From the NCBI GenBank assembly GCA_028871345.1, contig JAGWNK010000034.1, positions 1-44,375 of the forward strand: DNA of 44,375 nucleotides, in the 5' to 3' direction. The DNA comes from Alphaproteobacteria bacterium. GTDB lineage: Bacteria > Pseudomonadota > Alphaproteobacteria > Micropepsales > Micropepsaceae. The notes under the pieces are model-generated. The model did no database searches. It was not told the origin of the DNA and was given only the letters and a program-made list of their open reading frames with translations. This document shows positions 16,267-25,679 of this stretch, piece after piece (within the stretch, counting starts at the first letter, position 1; every line of letters begins with the position of its first letter). Both the position numbers and the translations under genes were made by a program.

Positions 16267-17691
16267 ATGCCCGACAGTTCAGCACAAATTGGCTTAACCT
16301 CACCAACAGCTGACGGTGTGTCGACGGGTGAAGTTTCAAAGCACGAAGCCTTCTGGACCTGGGCGCGGGTGGCCGCGCTGAGCTTCGGCGGGCCCGCCGG
16401 CCAGATCGCCGTCATGCATCGAATCCTGGTCGAGGAAAAGCACTGGATCAGCGAGACGCGCTTTCTCCATGCACTGAACTACTGCATGCTCCTGCCGGGA
16501 CCGGAAGCGCATCAGCTCGCGGTCTATGTGGGCTGGCTGCTGCATCGCACGCGCGGCGGCATCATTGCCGGAACCCTGTTTGTGCTGCCCGGGCTGGTCG
16601 CGCTCGGTACTCTGAGTTGGCTTTATGCCGCTTTCGGTCAGATCGGGTTCGTCAATGCGCTGTTCTTCGGTCTGAAGTCGGCGGTCCTGGCCATCGTGCT
16701 CGAAGCCGTGGTGCGGATAGGACGGCGCGCACTCAAGAGCCGCGCTCTGGTGGCGATCGCTGCGCTCGCCTTCGTCGGGATATTCTTCTTCTCGATACCG
16801 TTCCCGGTCATCATCTCCACGGCAGGGTTCATCGGCTTTTCCGGACGCAAAGTGGCGCCCGAGTGGTTCAAGACCGGGGGCGGGCATACTGCCAAATCGG
16901 CTAATGGGAATGACACAGGAATTATCGATGCGCAGTTCGCTGCGGCAATCCCGGCACACGTGCGACCCTCGCTTCCGAGGCTCATCAAAGTCGCAATTGT
17001 CGGTGGGCTGATCTGGTTCGGCCCTCTGATCGTTCTGTTCGCGACGTTGGGCCCCCAGAACGTGTTCTCGACCATTGCCGTCTTCAACAGCAAGATGGCC
17101 GTCGTGACGTTCGGGGGCGCCTATGCCGTCTTGGCGTACATGGCGCAGCAAGCCGTCGAGCATTACCACTGGCTAAAACCAGGTGAGATGCTGGTCGGCC
17201 TCGGCTTCGCGGAAACCACACCCGGACCGCTCATTTCCGTGGTTCAATTTGTCGGGTTCATCGCGGCGTACCGTATGCCCGGTGCGCTCGATCCGGTGCT
17301 GGCCGGGACGCTCGGCGGCGTGCTCGCGATGTGGTCCACATTCGTGCCGTCGTTCCTCTGGATCTTCCTCGGCGGCCCATATGTTGAGGCTCTGATCGGC
17401 AACAAATCGCTGAATGCCGCCCTGTCGGCGATTACCGCCGCGGTCGTGGGCGTCGTTCTCAACCTTGCCGTCTGGTTCGCACTGCACACGCTGTTCCGTG
17501 TGGTCAATCCCATACGCGTGTTGGCCTTGACGTTGAATGTTCCCGTCTGGACCACCATCCATTGGCCTGCTGTCGCAATCTCTTTCGTGGCGATGATCGC
17601 CATCTTCTTCCTGAAGCAGGGGATGATCCGGGTTCTCGCCGCAAGCTGCGTGCTTGGAGTTGCCTACTATCTTGTGACCGGAATGACGTGA
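16267..17691 (+). CDS. chrA: ChrA-type chromate efflux transporter
   Basis: This 474-residue membrane protein is a long-chain CHR transporter with two homologous halves. The N-terminal CHR domain (about 25-215) shows ALSFGGPAGQIAVMH and LLPGPEAHQLAVYVGW. The C-terminal half (about 245-470) repeats this as VVTFGGAYAVLAYM and GFAETTPGPLISVVQFVGF. The family exports chromate from the cytoplasm. The start is the ATG at 16267, 8 nt after a strong AAGGAG site; longer in-frame reading overlaps the MFS gene and is not credible. No ChrB-type regulator is present in the window, so control may rest on the structured leader just upstream. Confidence 0.92.
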   Translation: MPDSSAQIGLTSPTADGVSTGEVSKHEAFWTWARVAALSFGGPAGQIAVMHRILVEEKHWISETRFLHALNYCMLLPGPEAHQLAVYVGWLLHRTRGGIIAGTLFVLPGLVALGTLSWLYAAFGQIGFVNALFFGLKSAVLAIVLEAVVRIGRRALKSRALVAIAALAFVGIFFFSIPFPVIISTAGFIGFSGRKVAPEWFKTGGGHTAKSANGNDTGIIDAQFAAAIPAHVRPSLPRLIKVAIVGGLIWFGPLIVLFATLGPQNVFSTIAVFNSKMAVVTFGGAYAVLAYMAQQAVEHYHWLKPGEMLVGLGFAETTPGPLISVVQFVGFIAAYRMPGALDPVLAGTLGGVLAMWSTFVPSFLWIFLGGPYVEALIGNKSLNAALSAITAAVVGVVLNLAVWFALHTLFRVVNPIRVLALTLNVPVWTTIHWPAVAISFVAMIAIFFLKQGMIRVLAASCVLGVAYYLVTGMT

Positions 17692-17778
17692 TCGGTGTGG
17701 GGATCGACGGCACGCCCCCGGCCGAATCCGATTACCCGACAGCTCGGCACGAGAAGCAATACTCCCTATAATCGGCCA

Positions 17779-18852
17779 ATGATTTGGCGAAACCAGTTCG
17801 TTTCGTGGCCGGGGGTGCCCCTTGCGCTTTGCTCGGCCGCTTTGTTCGGTGCGAGCACACCCTTTGCCAAGCTCTTGCTCGGGCAGGGCGCCGATCCGTG
17901 GTTGCTTGCGGGGCTTCTCTATCTCGGCTCGGGTATTGGACTGAGCATGACGCTTTTGTTGCGGCGGTGGGCAGCCATCCCCTCCGCCGAGGCACCATTA
18001 CGCCGCACTGACATCCCTTGGCTCGCGCTGGTGATTCTCGCAGGCGGAATCGCGGGCCCGGTACTGCTGATGATTGGGCTCTCTCAAACGCCGGCCTCAT
18101 CGGCGGCGCTGCTGCTCAATCTCGAAGGGCTGGCCACGATGGCGATCGCCTGGGTAGTGTTCCGCGAGAACGTGGACCAGCGCATACTCGCTGGAGCAAC
18201 TGCGATTTTTGTCGGCGCGCTCATTCTGTCTTGGAGCGGAGGCCCCGCGCCGGTCAGCTGGGGTGCGATCTTCATTGCGGGTGCCTGTCTGGCGTGGGGG
18301 ATTGATAACAATCTCACGCGCAAGCTCTCGGGCGCCGACCCAATCCAGATCGCAGCGGCAAAGGGGTTGGTGGCGGGTGCGGTCAACTTCATTCTTGCGC
18401 TGGGCCACGGCGCAGTCCTTCCACCGACCCCGGTGGTCCTCGGCGCGGGCGCGATCGGGCTGCTGGGTTATGGAGTCTCGCTGGCGCTGTTCGTGCTCGC
18501 ACTGCGTCATCTCGGCAGTGCGCGTACCGGGGCCTACTTTTCGATGGCGCCCTTCATCGGCGCCGTACTCGCCATCGGCATGTTTGGCGAATCGGTTTCT
18601 ATCCGGCTCGCTATCGCCGCGGCACTGATGGGAATCGGACTCTATCTCCATCTGGTGGAACACCACGAACACGAGCACGCGCACGATGCCGTCGAGCACG
18701 AGCATCGCCATTTCCACGACGAACATCACAAGCATACGCACAACGCCGACGACCCGTCAGGGGAGCCGCACACTCATCGACACCGCCACATTCTTTTAGC
18801 CCACAGCCATGCACACTATCCGGACCTGCATCACCGGCACGGACATCGTTAA
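17779..18852 (+). CDS. DMT/EamA-family transporter with His-rich C-terminal tail
   Basis: This 357-residue drug/metabolite transporter has about ten hydrophobic helices forming two EamA halves (roughly 10-145 and 155-292). A hydrophilic tail of about 65 residues follows in which roughly a third of the residues are His, with HEHEHAHD, HRHFHDEHHKHTH and HTHRHRH runs. Such tails suggest Zn, Ni or Co binding, so a metal-related export role is likely but unproven. The ATG giving MIWRNQF begins the first helix; longer forms add 28 non-conserved residues. The gene lies 87 nt after chrA. The ribosome site before it is weak. Confidence 0.82.
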   Translation: MIWRNQFVSWPGVPLALCSAALFGASTPFAKLLLGQGADPWLLAGLLYLGSGIGLSMTLLLRRWAAIPSAEAPLRRTDIPWLALVILAGGIAGPVLLMIGLSQTPASSAALLLNLEGLATMAIAWVVFRENVDQRILAGATAIFVGALILSWSGGPAPVSWGAIFIAGACLAWGIDNNLTRKLSGADPIQIAAAKGLVAGAVNFILALGHGAVLPPTPVVLGAGAIGLLGYGVSLALFVLALRHLGSARTGAYFSMAPFIGAVLAIGMFGESVSIRLAIAAALMGIGLYLHLVEHHEHEHAHDAVEHEHRHFHDEHHKHTHNADDPSGEPHTHRHRHILLAHSHAHYPDLHHRHGHR

Positions 18853-19885
18853 TGCGCGTTCGAAACCGGTAGCGCTTCGCAGGCACTTTTGAGATCGCCG
18901 ACTTCTGACCGTTCGCCGCCACAGTTGCGTCGAGCCACGACGTACGTCCGGGATTAGAAGGGGGTCACCAAGATGTTGGCCTTGGATGAGTACGTCTGAA
19001 ATGCGTGTACAAGCGTAGCGCAGACGCTTGGGGAAACCTTGGGATTACGTTCTCGCGCGTTCTGCGTCAGTTCGTGCTCCGTTTCGAGCCGATCTCAACC
19101 GGAATCCCAGAAATCTGGCGCGATCTCGCACGAAAGCGGTACGTTGCCAAAGTCAGGCCCAGACCGCAACACCGTTATTGACCAAAAGTGAATATCCATA
19201 TCTTTCGCCGCTAGGTTTTCCAGTGGACATTGCCCACCGTTTGCCAGAAGCATCACACTTTCTGCAATGATCGCCGCGGTCGCGTCGGCGACCCAATCGA
19301 AACGCGCAGATACGCTCGAACCGGTAGCGCGCCGATAGCTGTGGCGGGGATTGCCCGGATGATCGTGTGAACAAATTTGACTTGGGCCAATATTCGCTTG
19401 CGGCTGTTTTGGGACGAACGTGACGTGAACATGCTCATCTGATCCCAATCAGATAAGCAAGCGATGCTGGTTTTGCTTCGTCCCTGCGAACCGAAACGAA
19501 ATTTCACGCACCTGTCTTGCGTAATGTCCTCCTGGGCAACGGCCAAGCAACTGACCACGCGTCAGCATGGGCGGGACGTGCCGTCCGCAATCTGCGACGC
19601 AGAACCTCGCGCTCAAACATGGATCCAGATAGTGTGGTGCGCTCCACTTATACCCACTTCGACGTACCCGGATTCAAAATTCCGACCGGAAAGTGACCGC
19701 GAAATTTGTAGGGTTAAATATCTCCTTGGCATTCACGAACCGACACGCTTAAATTGTGTCATCGAGGGCGGCTCCTAAAAACGAGCCTAAGCCTTGCGCA
19801 GCGCAAAACACCGACAAGCTCGCTGCGCCAAACGACGCTCGTCGGAGCGTGGCAGTGCGGGGGACAATGGTGGTGAGTACAACCG
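18853..19885. other. About 1 kb without a supportable gene
   Basis: No reading frame here has a recognisable domain, good start signal or family-like composition; the longest frames on both strands are about 100-120 codons and overlap one another. Two near-identical direct repeats occur: TCGAAACCGGTAGCGC ending at 18875 and TCGAACCGGTAGCGC ending at 19330, sharing an exact 11-mer. A TTGCGC-A-GCGCAA palindrome lies at 19794-19806, ahead of the next gene. The stretch separates the metal-resistance genes from the conjugation backbone and may be a worn junction with gene remnants. Confidence 0.55.
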
Positions 19886-20705
19886 ATGAACCTTGTTTCC
19901 AAACCTTCGGAAGAAGCGTCCTACAATCCAAGATGGTGTGCGTGCGAAGCCTATCGCTGGATGATTCCGCTGCCGCGCCTCGGTTGGGCGTGGGAATTCC
20001 TGCGGCGCAGCCCGCAATACCGTTCGCTGTTCGCGGCATCGCGGGCCGCCTCGCAGACGGTGACGCCGCCGGATGAAAGTGTTGCCGATCCAAAAAGTCT
20101 GCGGCCTTTTTGGCCCTTGGTGCGTCTTCGAAGACCCAGATTGTGATGCGCGCTGTGCCGATGTTCTGTGGCGGCGCCAAGCGTGCGGGGCGGTTCTGCC
20201 AGTGGCGGTCGTCAAGCATCCCGCCGACGGGACGTCGCGTCACCTTGTTCTCGACCTGCTACGCTGCCGCGTGACGGTCCATAGCGAGGAAGATTGCAGG
20301 CATGTTTTGTTCGCCCAAGACGGCCGCTCTCTCCAACTCGAGGTGAGCGGAACGGAGGCATTCGACGGCGCGATGTTGGTGACGCCTGCGCTGCCGATTC
20401 GCAGATTGGCGCCAAGTCGGATACTCGGCGTCAAGCGGCTTTCCGATATGATCACGCATGGTCAACTGCGGCCGGCGCTGTATCCACGCGAACATCGGGC
20501 GGCGCGCCTCGCGCGTGTGGCACAGGCACTTGATGGCTGGCTCGCCGACGCGTCCTATCGCGAGATTGCCATTGCCCTGTTCGGGAATTCGCGTGTCGAG
20601 CGCGACTGGCGTCATCCGGGCAATCATCTGCGCGATCAAGTCCGCCGTGCCATCGGCTATGGCCGCGCGCTGATGGACGGCGGCTATCAGCGCTTCCTGA
20701 ATTGA
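19886..20705 (+). pseudogene. DUF6499/DUF2285 regulator, interrupted by a frameshift
   Basis: The N-terminal part (ATG at 19886) has the DUF6499-like AYRWMIPLPRLGWAWEFLRRSPQYR sequence in split form: AYRWM, then GWAWEFLRRSPQYR. It continues only to a stop at 20146. The rest of the family protein continues in the +1 frame from about 20095, with CGLFGPWCVFEDPD, ADVLWR, and the RovC-like DUF2285 DNA-binding region (LARVAQALDGWLADASYREI, VERDWRHPGNHLRDQVRRAI, GYRxL-like end). Removing one A from the AAAAA run at 20092-20096 would join both parts into one frame of about 272 codons. These proteins are regulators common in alphaproteobacterial conjugative elements. This may be a true mutation, a sequencing error in the homopolymer, or recoding. 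Confidence 0.75.
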
Positions 20706-20711
20706 CCACGC

Positions 20712-20978
20712 CTATTGCAGCAGTTGCCGAAACCCGCGCTCCGTCATCCAGCGGGCGCGGCGCAGATGACTCTCCAGCGCCCGCTTGGCACGGCTTGGCT
20801 CCTTCACCGGGTCGATCCCGAGAACAATGCGGCACATGTCGTCGTCGCTCGCGTCATCGTCGCTGGCGTCGAGCAGCCGCACATAGGTGATGAAGTGAGC
20901 ACGATCATAGTCGGTCAGATCATCCGACCATGGAACATCGTCAAGGATCGGTGCGCAATCCAATTTTGGTTTCGCCAT
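20712..20978 (-). CDS. Small DUF2285-like protein of conjugative elements
   Basis: This 88-residue protein begins MAKPKLDCAP and contains LTDYDRAHFITYVRLLDA, an acidic DDDASDDD stretch, IVLGIDPVKEPSRAKRA and the ending ESHLRRARWMTERGFRQLL. This pattern is common to small proteins in alphaproteobacterial conjugative elements that are usually named DUF2285. A DNA-binding role is likely but not shown. It runs tail to tail with the regulator at 19886-20705, with only 6 nt between the stops. An adjacent ATG at 20981 is an alternative start; a GGGTGAAG ribosome site lies before both. Confidence 0.72.
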   Translation of the reverse strand: MAKPKLDCAPILDDVPWSDDLTDYDRAHFITYVRLLDASDDDASDDDMCRIVLGIDPVKEPSRAKRALESHLRRARWMTERGFRQLLQ

Positions 20979-21341
20979 CATCTTCACCCATGCAAGAACC
21001 AAGAAGCGTTTGGGCCGCGATCCGATCCAAAGCGAACGATAGACGGTGTTGTTGTGCATCACGACGCATCGTCGCTTGTCTATTCAACTTGTCCACGGGA
21101 TTTTGCGCGGCCATTCGCTGGTGCTCATGGCGGGTCTCGGCCTGCGGTGACGATCTTTGACGCCTGATCCGCGCTGGTCGCGCGAATCGAAACGAAGAGC
21201 AACCGGCGGTCGCACTCGGTCCCGCGGATTCACCGCTTCTGCGGGTGTGCCGCGTCGCGCTCAGACCGGGTGGCCCCTCGCCGTGTCCACCCGTGACCTC
21301 GGCTGGCTGTGGTGTTTCGAAGCTGGAAATTCGTTCACCTT
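20979..21341. other. 363-nt gap with no supportable gene
   Basis: The stretch lies upstream of the small DUF2285-like gene and downstream of the minus-strand HNH-like gene's stop. Reading frames are short and mutually overlapping with arginine-rich shadow composition. It must hold the promoter for the gene ending at 20712, but I see no convincing promoter boxes, hairpins or repeats. Confidence 0.45.
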
Positions 21342-22457
21342 CTAAGGGCGATGCTGCCCAGCGTCGCGATACATCTTGGCCAACTCGCCGGTATGATCGA
21401 GTTTCAGCTTTCGAAGCACTTCGTCAAAGTCTGACGGCTTTTCCGGTTCGATCCACTCATGCTGGATAGCGTTGAACAGATTGATTTGAGCCTCATAGAC
21501 GCTGGCCGCGATGTCTTTGATCATGGCGCAGTCGTCACCGACGACATTGTCAAACGCGATCATTGCCGATGGGTCTTGGAAAACGTCTACGCGGTCGGCG
21601 TATTGTCGGAAAACCGCACCTTGGCGTGCATTGCCTTGCAACGTTCGTGCTGCCAACCGGGAATCGTATTGATTGACGTGACCGTAGAATCCGCCTCGGA
21701 ATATCGGATCCTCCCAAGGCAGCTTTATCGGCTGATAGATCCAAACGACTGGCTTGAACAAGTCCAGATTTGTGATCGGGTTACTAACCTCCGTGGCGTA
21801 ACCGAAGCCTTCGAATTTTAGCGTTCCCTGATTTGGACCGCCCATCAGGAGCTTGATCGATTTGGGATAGGGTAGCCCGCAACCCCGTGAGCAGAAAAAG
21901 TCGGACGAAACATTCAAGAGCAAAATGTTGTTGATGCGAAGACCGAAGCAGCTCGGCATATTGCCAAATATAAGGCTGTCGCTCCCAAACAGATTTATAC
22001 CCATCCCGTCACCGTCAAAGGTATAGACCGCCAGCATGCGGTCCTTTTCCGCAATCCGAGACGCAATATGGAAGTTCGGCGTGATCTTGATCGGGTGCTT
22101 TTCGATCATGTGCCTGAGAAGCCAGACACCGATGCGCACCTTGTCGAGCCAGTCCAACAAGGTGATATACGCTGAAGCCGGCAGCGCTTCACGTCTTAGC
22201 AAGGCTTCGACGGTCGGCTTTACCCGCCTCTCCAAGTGAGAAAAATGGTTATTGCAGGGGTCGCATGCTGGGGCGATGTATTGTGACCAAGAATATCGAA
22301 TGGGCTGCTTTTGCCGATCAAAATTCTGCCCAAAGGTCACAACGCGAAGCGGGTCGCCGGTTATTTCGAGGAGCCAGTACGGCACGACGTGCTCTCGGGT
22401 CTTAGTGTCCGGTGTCTTGCCGCAGAAAACGCATAGCCTATTTTCTTTCAGAGCCAT
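21342..22457 (-). CDS. HNH-like zinc-finger protein, element cargo of unknown role
   Basis: This protein of about 371 residues has an N-terminal HNH-like metal-binding region: CVFCGK (Cys9, Cys12), REHVVPYWL (Glu22, His23) and CDPCNNHFSHLE (Cys65, Cys68, Asn70, His71). The spacing resembles HNH endonuclease folds found in mobile elements and restriction or defence proteins. The other 300 residues show no domain I recognise. The ATG at 22457 follows a GAGGCGAG site; an ATG at 22478 is possible. The gene is on the strand opposite to the conserved backbone and seems less GC-rich than its neighbours, which suggests a separately acquired cargo gene. A nuclease or defence function is a guess. Confidence 0.68.
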   Translation of the reverse strand: MALKENRLCVFCGKTPDTKTREHVVPYWLLEITGDPLRVVTFGQNFDRQKQPIRYSWSQYIAPACDPCNNHFSHLERRVKPTVEALLRREALPASAYITLLDWLDKVRIGVWLLRHMIEKHPIKITPNFHIASRIAEKDRMLAVYTFDGDGMGINLFGSDSLIFGNMPSCFGLRINNILLLNVSSDFFCSRGCGLPYPKSIKLLMGGPNQGTLKFEGFGYATEVSNPITNLDLFKPVVWIYQPIKLPWEDPIFRGGFYGHVNQYDSRLAARTLQGNARQGAVFRQYADRVDVFQDPSAMIAFDNVVGDDCAMIKDIAASVYEAQINLFNAIQHEWIEPEKPSDFDEVLRKLKLDHTGELAKMYRDAGQHRP

Positions 22458-22890
22458 GCCGTTTCTCGCCTCGATCATCACGATCCGGTGTGCTGGCTTT
22501 GGGAATAGCACATCGTTGCGAAGGACGCATACAGAGGGCGCCCGCGCGTTCCGCGCGCCGGGCTCTCGCGCGCCAAGCCCGTCTTCTCGCTACGCTTGAA
22601 TCCGGTCTTGGCCCTTCGGGCTTCGATCCCTGGCGCAAGACGAAGATCCATGGTCATCGCGCTGCCGCGCGCTGACTTTGTTTGATGCAACTCCCCTCCG
22701 CGGTGCGGGCGGCGCTCCCTTCTAGGCCCGCCGCGGCGTGCCGCAACCCTCCGCTGCGCTCCGGGTGCTCCGCTGTCGCTCCGCCCTAAAGGTGCGCCCC
22801 GCCTCTGACGGCGGGCCTCTCCGGTCGAAAGACGCCGCCCACCCCGCTTCCGGGGAATTGCGGGCGCGAGGTCCGAGCAGGAGGCACCTT
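22458..22890. other. GC-rich leader upstream of the ArdC-like gene
   Basis: About 430 nt without a credible gene. It holds several GC-rich inverted repeats and shares the 13-mer CCTCCGCTGCGCT (22748-22760) and an ACGCCGCCCA block (22832-22841) with the leader of the DUF736 gene (26225-26237 and 26266-26275). A GCAGGAGG ribosome site ends the region. It probably contains divergent promoters for the HNH-like and ArdC-like genes. Confidence 0.5.
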
Positions 22891-23874
22891 ATGAGCCAGA
22901 CCCACCAGCAGCAAGCCAGCGGCGCGAGCCGCGTTTCGCTCTATGACGAAGTAACCGACCGCATCGTCGCGGAATTGGAAAAAGGCTGTGTCCCTTGGGT
23001 GCAGCCTTGGCAATCTTCCGGCGTATCACTTGGCCTGCCGCGCAGTGCCGCGAGCCGCAAATTCTATTCGGGGATCAATGTCCTGATCCTGTGGGATGCC
23101 GTGATTCGTCGCGGCTTTGCCTCGCAGGATTGGCTGACCTTCCGCCAAGCTTTGAGCCTTGGCGGGCATGTCCGCAAGGGCGAGCGCGGCACGGCGATCT
23201 GCTACGCCGACCGCTACATTCCGAAGAAAGAACAGGAACGGGCGCGCGAGCAGGCGAAGAACCGTGAGGCCGATCAGAAATCGTCCGCACAGGACGATTT
23301 CAGGCCGAACGCTTTGCCGTTCCTCAAACGCTTCATCGTGTTCAACGTCGAGCAATGCGACGGACTGCCCGCGCACATCGTCGCCCCGCCGCTGCCGCAT
23401 ACTGATACCAATCCGTGGGCCGCAGGCGATGCTTTGGTTGCAGCAACCGGCGCGACGATCCGTGAGGGCGGTGGGGAACCCTGTTATAACACGGGTGACG
23501 ATTTCATCCGCATTCCATCGGGCGCGGCTTTTTTCAGCGCTGCGGATTACTTCTGCACAATCTTTCACGAACTCGGGCACTGGACCGCGCATCCCTCGCG
23601 CCTCAACCGCGATCTGCGACACCGCTTCGGTTCATCGGCCTATGCGCGCGAAGAACTCATTGCCGAACTGACCAGCGCGTTCCTCTGCGCCCATCTGAAC
23701 ATCGTGCCGCAAGTCCGCCATGCCGATTACCTGGGCCATTGGCTGCAAATCCTGAAAGAGGATAGCCGCGCGATCTTTCACGCGGCCAGCCAAGCCAGCA
23801 AGGCAACCGACTTCATCCTCGCGTTTCGAGAGCCGCGAGGGGCCGAAATTCCGACCGCCGAGGCGGCGGAATAG
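22891..23874 (+). CDS. ArdC-like antirestriction protein (ssDNA-binding plus zincin domain)
   Basis: This 327-residue protein has an N-terminal ArdC-type ssDNA-binding domain (about 15-130, with VSLYDEVTDRIVAELEKG, PRSAASRKFYSGINVLILW, and GHVRKGERGT). A C-terminal metallopeptidase-like domain has HELGHWTAH (zinc ligands His226 and His230) and a downstream AREELIAELTSAF helix with the third-ligand Glu. Proteins of this type protect incoming single-stranded plasmid DNA from restriction during conjugation. The ATG at 22891 follows a GCAGGAGGCACC site; longer frames run into the leader. It precedes the ParB-like gene by 86 nt in the same direction. Confidence 0.9.
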   Translation: MSQTHQQQASGASRVSLYDEVTDRIVAELEKGCVPWVQPWQSSGVSLGLPRSAASRKFYSGINVLILWDAVIRRGFASQDWLTFRQALSLGGHVRKGERGTAICYADRYIPKKEQERAREQAKNREADQKSSAQDDFRPNALPFLKRFIVFNVEQCDGLPAHIVAPPLPHTDTNPWAAGDALVAATGATIREGGGEPCYNTGDDFIRIPSGAAFFSAADYFCTIFHELGHWTAHPSRLNRDLRHRFGSSAYAREELIAELTSAFLCAHLNIVPQVRHADYLGHWLQILKEDSRAIFHAASQASKATDFILAFREPRGAEIPTAEAAE

Positions 23875-23960
23875 GTGCATCCCGCACCAATCCGGCCCCG
23901 CCCGCTGATTGCGAAACCCACGGACAGGGCCGGTCCACTCCAACGCAGGAGCAGACCATC

Positions 23961-25679
23961 ATGGAACTTCAACATATCGAACTCAGCAAGCTCAAAATCT
24001 CCAGATGCAACATGCGCTATCGCGACCCGGAGCCGGATATTGCCGATATTTTGCCGAGCATCCGCGCCAAGGGCGTCTTGCAGCCGCTGATCGTACGTCC
24101 CGAGGACGGCAAGTTCGGTGTTGTGGCGGGACGGCGGCGCTACTTCTCGCTTCGCGCCGTGAAGGCGGAATGCGGCGAGGTTGCGCCACCGCCATGTGCG
24201 ATCATGGAAGAAGGCGATGACGCTGAGGCCATCGAGGCATCCTTGCTCGAAAACCTCGCGCGCCGCGATCCCGACCCGATGCGCGAATACGAAACCTTCG
24301 TGCGGCTCATCAAGGAGGGCCGCACGGTGGACGGCATCGCCGCCACGTTCGGCATGACGACGACGCAGGTTCGCCAGCGCCTTGCGCTTGGCAATCTGCT
24401 TCCCAAGATCAGGGATGCCTACCGCGCCGAAGACATTGACGACGAGACGGTGCGGCATCTGACGCTCGCCTCTGTGGCGCAGCAGCGCAAATGGCTGCGC
24501 CTGTTCAACGACCCGCATCAGCATTGCCCGCGCGGCCACCAGCTCAAGCAATGGCTGTTCGGCGGCCAGCAGATCAGCACCACACATGCGCTGTTCAAGC
24601 TGGCGGACTACACCGGCCAGACCATCGAGGACTTGTTCGGCGAGGACAGCTACTTCGCCGACGCGGACCTGTTTTGGGCCTTGCAGAACCGCGCCATCGC
24701 CGCCAAGCGGGATGCGCTTCTCAAGGCAGGATGGACAGACGTGGACGTGATGGAGATCGGCCAACGCTTCGCGCAATACGAACACGTCAAGGTGCCCAAG
24801 AAGAAGGGTGGCAAGGTGTTCGTCGCGGTCGGCCATGACGGTGCCGTGGAAATCTTCGACGGCTGGCTGTCGCAGAAAGAGGCCAAGCGCCTTGCCAAGC
24901 AGGAAGAACGCGAAGCCAAAGGTGCGGCCAAGAAGAGCAGCGGCACGGCGAAGCCCGCCATGACGCAAGCCCTCGCCAACTATGTGGACCTGCATCGCCA
25001 CGCGGTCGTTCGGCTGGCGTTGCTCGCCCATCCGGGCACCGCGTTCCGGCTCATCGTGGCGCACATGATCGCGCCATCGGGCAATTGGAGTGTCAAGCCC
25101 GATCCGCAGACGGCGCGCAATCTCGCTATCCGCGAGAGCCTCACGGCGAGCGCGGCGCAGAAGGCGTTCGACGCCGAGGAACAAGCCCCTCAGTCATGGC
25201 CGGGATGGTCCGAGGATACGGACGAGTTGAGCCGTGGACCCGACACGGCGAACGTGTTTGCGGCGTTGCTCTCCAAATCCGATGCGGAAGTCATGCGGAT
25301 CGCAGCCTTCCACATGGCCCGCAGCCTCGCAGCGGGCAGCGATGTGGTGGACGCGGCTGGCGCGCATCTGTCCGTCGATGCGCGCGCGCATTGGCAACCC
25401 GACGCGGCGTTTTTCGATCTCATCCGGGATCGCGCCACGCTCAATGCCATTCTGGCCGAGGTCGCCGGAGATACCGTCGCTCGCGCCAATGTCGCGGAGA
25501 AGGCCAAGACGCAGAAGCAGATCGTCCGTGACTGCCTTGCCGGAGCCAATGGCCGGGTGAAGGTCGAGGGCTGGCTTCCCGGCTGGCTGGAATTTCCGTT
25601 CCGAGGCTATGGCGATCAAGCCCTGACAGCACGGGCGGATGACGGGGAAACGGAGGACGACCACCGCGCCGCCGCCTAG
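23961..25679 (+). CDS. Large ParB/RepB/Spo0J-family protein
   Basis: This 572-residue protein has an N-terminal ParB domain (about 1-100, with LSKLKISRCNMRYR, VLQPLIVRP and VVAGRRRYFSLRA, then a SLLENLARRDPDPMREYE box). A helix-turn-helix region (about 105-140, GIAATFGMTTTQVRQRLALG) follows. A long C-terminal extension (about 250-572) is typical of the chromosome-unlinked ParB proteins in conjugative elements and plasmids. It likely acts in partition, transcription control or element maintenance. No ParA gene is present in the window. The ribosome site is AGGAG, 11 nt upstream of the ATG. Confidence 0.87.
   Translation: MELQHIELSKLKISRCNMRYRDPEPDIADILPSIRAKGVLQPLIVRPEDGKFGVVAGRRRYFSLRAVKAECGEVAPPPCAIMEEGDDAEAIEASLLENLARRDPDPMREYETFVRLIKEGRTVDGIAATFGMTTTQVRQRLALGNLLPKIRDAYRAEDIDDETVRHLTLASVAQQRKWLRLFNDPHQHCPRGHQLKQWLFGGQQISTTHALFKLADYTGQTIEDLFGEDSYFADADLFWALQNRAIAAKRDALLKAGWTDVDVMEIGQRFAQYEHVKVPKKKGGKVFVAVGHDGAVEIFDGWLSQKEAKRLAKQEEREAKGAAKKSSGTAKPAMTQALANYVDLHRHAVVRLALLAHPGTAFRLIVAHMIAPSGNWSVKPDPQTARNLAIRESLTASAAQKAFDAEEQAPQSWPGWSEDTDELSRGPDTANVFAALLSKSDAEVMRIAAFHMARSLAAGSDVVDAAGAHLSVDARAHWQPDAAFFDLIRDRATLNAILAEVAGDTVARANVAEKAKTQKQIVRDCLAGANGRVKVEGWLPGWLEFPFRGYGDQALTARADDGETEDDHRAAA

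Noticed and set aside
19095..19558. Two overlapping minus-strand frames of about 100-117 codons in the junction region
   Set aside because: They overlap each other in different frames, lack ribosome sites and match no family I know.
23778..25184. Open frame of 468 codons on the minus strand opposite the ParB-like gene
   Set aside because: No recognisable domain; it is an antisense shadow of a well-supported gene.
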